DNA of 64,000 nucleotides from Siphonodentalium dalli (lineage: Eukaryota; Mollusca; Scaphopoda; Gadilida; Siphonodentaliidae): contig CP136069.1 in NCBI GenBank assembly GCA_032622095.1, positions 124,361,950 through 124,425,949 of the forward strand, given 5' to 3'. A model generated the notes under the pieces. The model had not been told where the DNA came from, made no database searches, and saw nothing but the letters and a program-made list of their open reading frames with translations. The translations under genes and the position numbers were made by a program. Shown here in pieces: positions 60,513 to 64,000 of the stretch. How positions within the stretch are numbered: position 1 is the first letter of the stretch; each line of letters opens with the position of its first letter.

Positions 60513-60767
60513 TTATATATATGTCTTTGGGTGCTGGGGTCTATTGTGCCAGGGACCTGTGGTCTATTCTTCATCTAGAGGGACGTTCAGGTAAATAACA
60601 GACGACAGACAGACGAAAGGCTGGTGTAAGTTCAGAAGGAATCATATTCTTTGTTGGGGAAATGTTCAGATAACAAGTTCAACAAACGACCTATTTGTTG
60701 AACTTATTATCTGAACATTTCCTACTGGGACTACTCGTCAATGAGTATTTAGTATAGAAAGGGTTAA
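60359..60767 (-). mobile_element. Family A MITE, copy A6, carrying a nested hairpin
   Basis: Outer edges GTAACCCTTTCTACACTAAA (first T of TTAA mutated) and AGTATAGAAAGGGTTAA. The central palindrome arms lie at 60660-60690 and 60695-60722. A separate 132-bp hairpin is inserted in its left part. Confidence 0.7.
60431..60562. repeat. Palindrome with (AT)n core nested in A6
   Basis: CCACAGGTCCCTGGCACAAT…CACCCAAAGACATATATA pairs with TATATGTCTTTGGGTG…ATTGTGCCAGGGACCTGTGG. The core is (TA)n at 60472-60509. The arms match almost perfectly. Confidence 0.8.
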
Positions 60768-61666
60768 ATTCCAGCATGCAAGATCAAAGAAATTTGACCC
60801 ACCAAACAGACCATTTTGATTGTGTATTATGGTTGAGCAACTTGGAGCTGATGCGGGACCATTAGCTCCTCAATAGTTTCATGGGAGCTTGTCGAAATAA
60901 TTAAAGAAACATAGTCCAAATTAACGCTCCTAAATTACTATTTCTTTGACTTCGTATGCCTTTGGTTTTTTAACCACATGGGTGTCGGATTTGGGGGGGA
61001 AGGGGTCGCTATTATTCCAGTGCCAGTTGACCCAGTTTGTTTGTTTAGTTCCATGCACACACTTAGTGGACACACGAACACAAATTAGCTTAGGATTTGG
61101 AGCTTATTCGCGGCGTGCGAAACACAATACAATCGATGATGACGATTTCGATGCGAGATTATCATGATATCGATAAGTTAAATGTACGCCAAATTTCTAA
61201 CCCGTGTAGTGATTTCCAAGGTAAGTTAAATTCCTTGTTTAATTGGTACTCCTAATACTATATGTGATGTTGGTGGGTCCTGCTGATAAAGCTATAAAAA
61301 TTGCTGTTAAGAAAAAGTAGAGTTTTGTTTTTTGTTTTATATAATTTGTCATTTTCGATGTCTTTGGATAATTCGAACAACTATACAAATCTCGTAACGA
61401 AATGTGTAGCAAAAGGAGGTAAAATAATATTCCTCTATAGTAAATTAAAAATTACTATTCTGCAACATGGGGGAATGATTTACTAGTGTAGTCAATCGAC
61501 GTCACTTTGGATACCAGTATGTGTCCTTTGGTGTGAACATTATTGGAACTATTCACAGGACATATTAACACGAGAGTAAATTAGCTTAAATTGATGGATT
61601 AGCGCATATTTCAGTTATGTATATATTACAAAGAAGACTTATCACCGACACGAGCAAGCCTTGAAG
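60768..61666. other. Non-coding sequence, no gene seen
   Basis: 61285-61425 is the distant copy of 53035-53170. A 73-codon frame (60946-61167) has no motif. 60922-60960 repeats 34020-34060. Confidence 0.3.
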
Positions 61667-61780
61667 TAGTGTGTCTGACATTTGCGGAGGATGGATTTGG
61701 TGATGCTAGCCCGCTGTGCTGTATAGCAGCACTAAATTCACCCTCTGTGGGACCTCATTTTGCAAATATCAGACACACTA
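61667..61780. repeat. Family L foldback (114 bp)
   Basis: TAGTGTGTCTGACATTTGC at the left pairs with GCAAATATCAGACACACTA at the right. The interior AAATTCACCCTCTGTGGGAC and TGATGCTAGCCCGCTGTG match the blocks at 1345-1480 near the other end of the window. Confidence 0.65.
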
Positions 61781-62590
61781 TTTTTCCAGGCATGGCCACG
61801 AGTGTAAAAAGGCCTCCAATCCAAACCCGCTGATAATATCGACCGCGTAATCCCACTCCCAACACTCTAATTTACATCGGAACTGAAATGTTGGTGAAAA
61901 TTTAAATTCTGGCTGACGTTTGCCTGAGCCCTTAGACATTTTTGATAGATTGAGTATGGAGAATGGTCTTCGTCGTGATGCGCGGATCCGTTCTGTGTCC
62001 CGTTATCCACTCCCATACGTAATGAGTTCAAAACTCAGGGCATCGATTGCATGGCAGCGCTATAGGTGCGGTGGAACTCATTACGGGGTTTGACACAAGG
62101 TTCTGCAACGTGGTGACAGGGTGGGATTGGGGATTGTTTCAATCCGACCTCCCCGCCCCCCCCCCCCACATTTGGTCAAAATCATCTGAACATTTCAGTC
62201 CAAAAATATGTTGATGTTCATAGTATTTTGTGCGAATTTTGTTGTTTTCGACCAAAAGTAGCATATATATGTTCATACCGTTGGTCACATTTAAAAAAAA
62301 TTAAATGGCTATTCGTTCATAAAATTCCAACCATAGGGGTTGTCAAGTTGAAAAACTTTAGGTGCCAGTTGTTGGAAATTTCGAACCCAGCGATGCGGAA
62401 ATAGAATTCACCAGACTAGGTTACATTTTGTCTGGTTCACGAGGGGGGGTGGATTTGAGAATTCCAAGGTAAACACCCCAACGCCGATTCTCTTGTTACG
62501 TGGCATTGTTTGGGGGGGGGGGGTATGCAACTCGGGCTGCACATCCTTTCAGTCGTTTCAGAGAAATTGAACTAAGGAGGTGGTTGTACT
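61781..62590. other. Non-coding sequence with C and G homopolymer runs
   Basis: Runs of C at about 62156-62167 and G near 62511-62523. GTTGGAAATTTC-type motifs resemble those at 15.8 and 42.6-42.8 kb. No gene is seen. Confidence 0.3.
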
Positions 62591-62925
62591 TCAACCCTTT
62601 CTAATTAAATGGATTTTCCCATTCAATAATAAAAGTATACATCGGAATGGTCCATTATTCATTTCGGGGATGTTCTAGTAATGAAAGCAGACGACAGACA
62701 TATGAAAAGATGATACAAGTTAGAAGAATTATATTAATTGGTGGGAAATGTTCAGATAATAGATTCAACAAACAACCTATGAAATATGAGCAGACGACAG
62801 ACAGTAAAAATATAATAGAAGAGAAGACAGATTTTATTTATTAGTGGGAAATGTTCATATAATAAGTTCAACAAACGGACGTTTGTTGAATCTATTATCT
62901 GAACATTTCCCGCCAATTCGATATT
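62591..62925 (-). mobile_element. Family A MITE, copy A7, with an extra palindrome arm
   Basis: Starts TCAACCCTTTCTAATTAAAT and includes TAATAAAAGTATACATCGGA and AGACGACAGACATATGAAAA. The GGGAAATGTTCAGATAATAG arm occurs twice (about 62743 and 62844), and only the second is followed by its partner (ATTATCTGAACATTTCCCGC). This suggests an internal duplication or two overlapping insertions. Confidence 0.65.
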
Positions 62926-62981
62926 AGTATATGATATTGGAACACATATAAATAACAAATACAAATCTATATATATGTCCA

Positions 62982-63357
62982 TTAAAGTGAATTGAAACAT
63001 TCCGGTAGGGTGATCAAATAGAAAAGGAGAATAATCTTGTTGAAAGTAGTTAGTTTTACAAATATTATAATTAAATTGACAACACACACCACCATTCTTA
63101 TATATTAATTAAACGCAGTGACTGCCGATGGCGAAATCGTCTTCGTTAGATTATCGCCGATAGAGGCGTCCCGAATCGAGTTGTAAATATTTACAATTTA
63201 GCGTAGTTCAGACAATGTTTTCTATGGAGTGGTACGGTCGATTTGCTTAAAAATTCCAATGATGTTAGTAGAATGCTACATTCTCCCAGTTGGCATAGCA
63301 CCTGAATACTAACTAATCAGTTTCACGCACCCGAACAAGTACATAATATGTCTTTAA
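62982..63357 (+). mobile_element. Family C TTAA-type element, copy C4 (376 bp)
   Basis: TTAAAGTGAATTGAAACATT to ACATAATATGTCTTTAA. Very close to C1 through the GATGGCGAAATCGTC, TATCGCCGATAGAGGCG and CACGCACCCGAACAAGTACA stretches; TTAA at both edges. Confidence 0.7.
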
Positions 63358-63592
63358 GTTTTGGAATTTCAACTGCTATCATGCCCGTGGATGCTAATTC
63401 CTAGTCCATTTACCGGGGATATAGAAATATGTCTCCGATCTCAATATGTCCATTCGCCATATTTCAAGCAATATATACACGTAGAAATCACATGAACCAA
63501 GTAATGGTTATCTGTGATGTGGTTCGTTATCCTATATATGAATTCATGTGTAACTGATATTTCCAGATTTTAGTCATCAATATCTTACAACG

Positions 63593-63715
63593 TTAACACT
63601 TTCTTTACTAAATGCTCATTGACGAATAGTCCCTGAGGAAATGTTCATATAATAAGTTAAATAAACGGCAATGAGTCATTTGTTGAACTTTTTATCTGAT
63701 CATTTCACACCAATT
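63593..63715 (+). mobile_element. Family A MITE, copy A8 (partial)
   Basis: TTAACACTTTCTTTACTAAA at the left, then CATTGACGAATAGTCC, GAGGAAATGTTCATATAATA and the facing arm CATTTGTTGAACTTTTTATC. The right half, past 63715, is not recognisable. Confidence 0.6.
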
Positions 63716-64000
63716 AACGTAAATCCATCTTTCGAAGTGGAAATGTGTCCCGGTCACGGAATTTGTCTGACGTACACCACAGCAGTATGTAAATCATAGA
63801 GGACGCATTCGTGGGTTGGCAACACATTATAGGAATATTCATAAAGTCATGATCGATACCACACTGAATTAAATCCATCATAAAACCCTCCTCATGATGA
63901 TACGAGGAAGTCAGCCAAGCAAATTTAATAGCAGCGCTCGCATGTTTCTATCGTCCTGGGGCGTAGCGAATCGAAAATTTACATTTAAAGTCAGAATTGA
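63716..64000. other. Non-coding end of window, nothing recognised
   Basis: No frame, repeat edge or RNA gene was seen in the last 285 bases. Confidence 0.3.

Overview
The window is eukaryotic, AT-rich and almost entirely non-coding. It has split exons with good GT-AG sites, tRNA-derived SINE heads, non-LTR retrotransposon debris, many foldback elements and several tandem arrays, and no bacterial gene organisation. The one gene I can name is an ionotropic glutamate receptor of the NMDA class, most like GluN3, on the minus strand. Together with a tandem-core element resembling the bivalve 'pearl'/Helentron elements, this suggests a marine invertebrate, perhaps a mollusc or other lophotrochozoan. 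The species-level call is an inference only.

Gene layout (minus strand, read right to left): an exon at 41493-40895 encodes about 199 residues of the extracellular amino-terminal domain. An exon at 2878-1852 encodes the end of that domain, ligand-binding half S1, membrane segment M1, the pore loop and M3 with its SYTANLAAF motif. The exons have matching phases (two bases left over, one base to complete a Lys codon) and read on as continuous protein, so the 38,016-bp stretch between them (2879-40894) is most simply one intron. The S2/M4 exons must lie left of position 1. The signal peptide and first part of the amino-terminal domain lie right of 41494; I found no convincing exon for them up to 64000.

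The intron and the region to its right are packed with repeats. At least five families of short non-autonomous elements end in TTAA, as expected for piggyBac-type insertion: A (eight copies, central palindrome), B (four), C (four), D (three) and I (one). Other items are a Tc1/mariner-type element with TA ends, an 800-bp near-symmetrical foldback at 50341-51145, several other long palindromes, a five-unit 160-bp tandem element, a 13-unit 38-bp minisatellite touching the C-terminal end of a LINE ORF2 (28388-29119), a second LINE tail near 45.7 kb, a 12-bp microsatellite-like array at 19.8-20.1 kb, three 137-bp units at 16.4-16.8 kb, and a 200-bp satellite-like block at 58.0-59.6 kb.

No intact transposase, reverse transcriptase or rRNA gene is visible, and no complete tRNA gene was recognised. 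A few open frames (31.4-31.9, 36.3, 46.4 and 52.5-52.9 kb) are listed as weak candidates. Most other open frames are short, lack family motifs and lie in repeats. Coordinates of repeats are read by eye and may be off by a few bases where no terminal motif is given.
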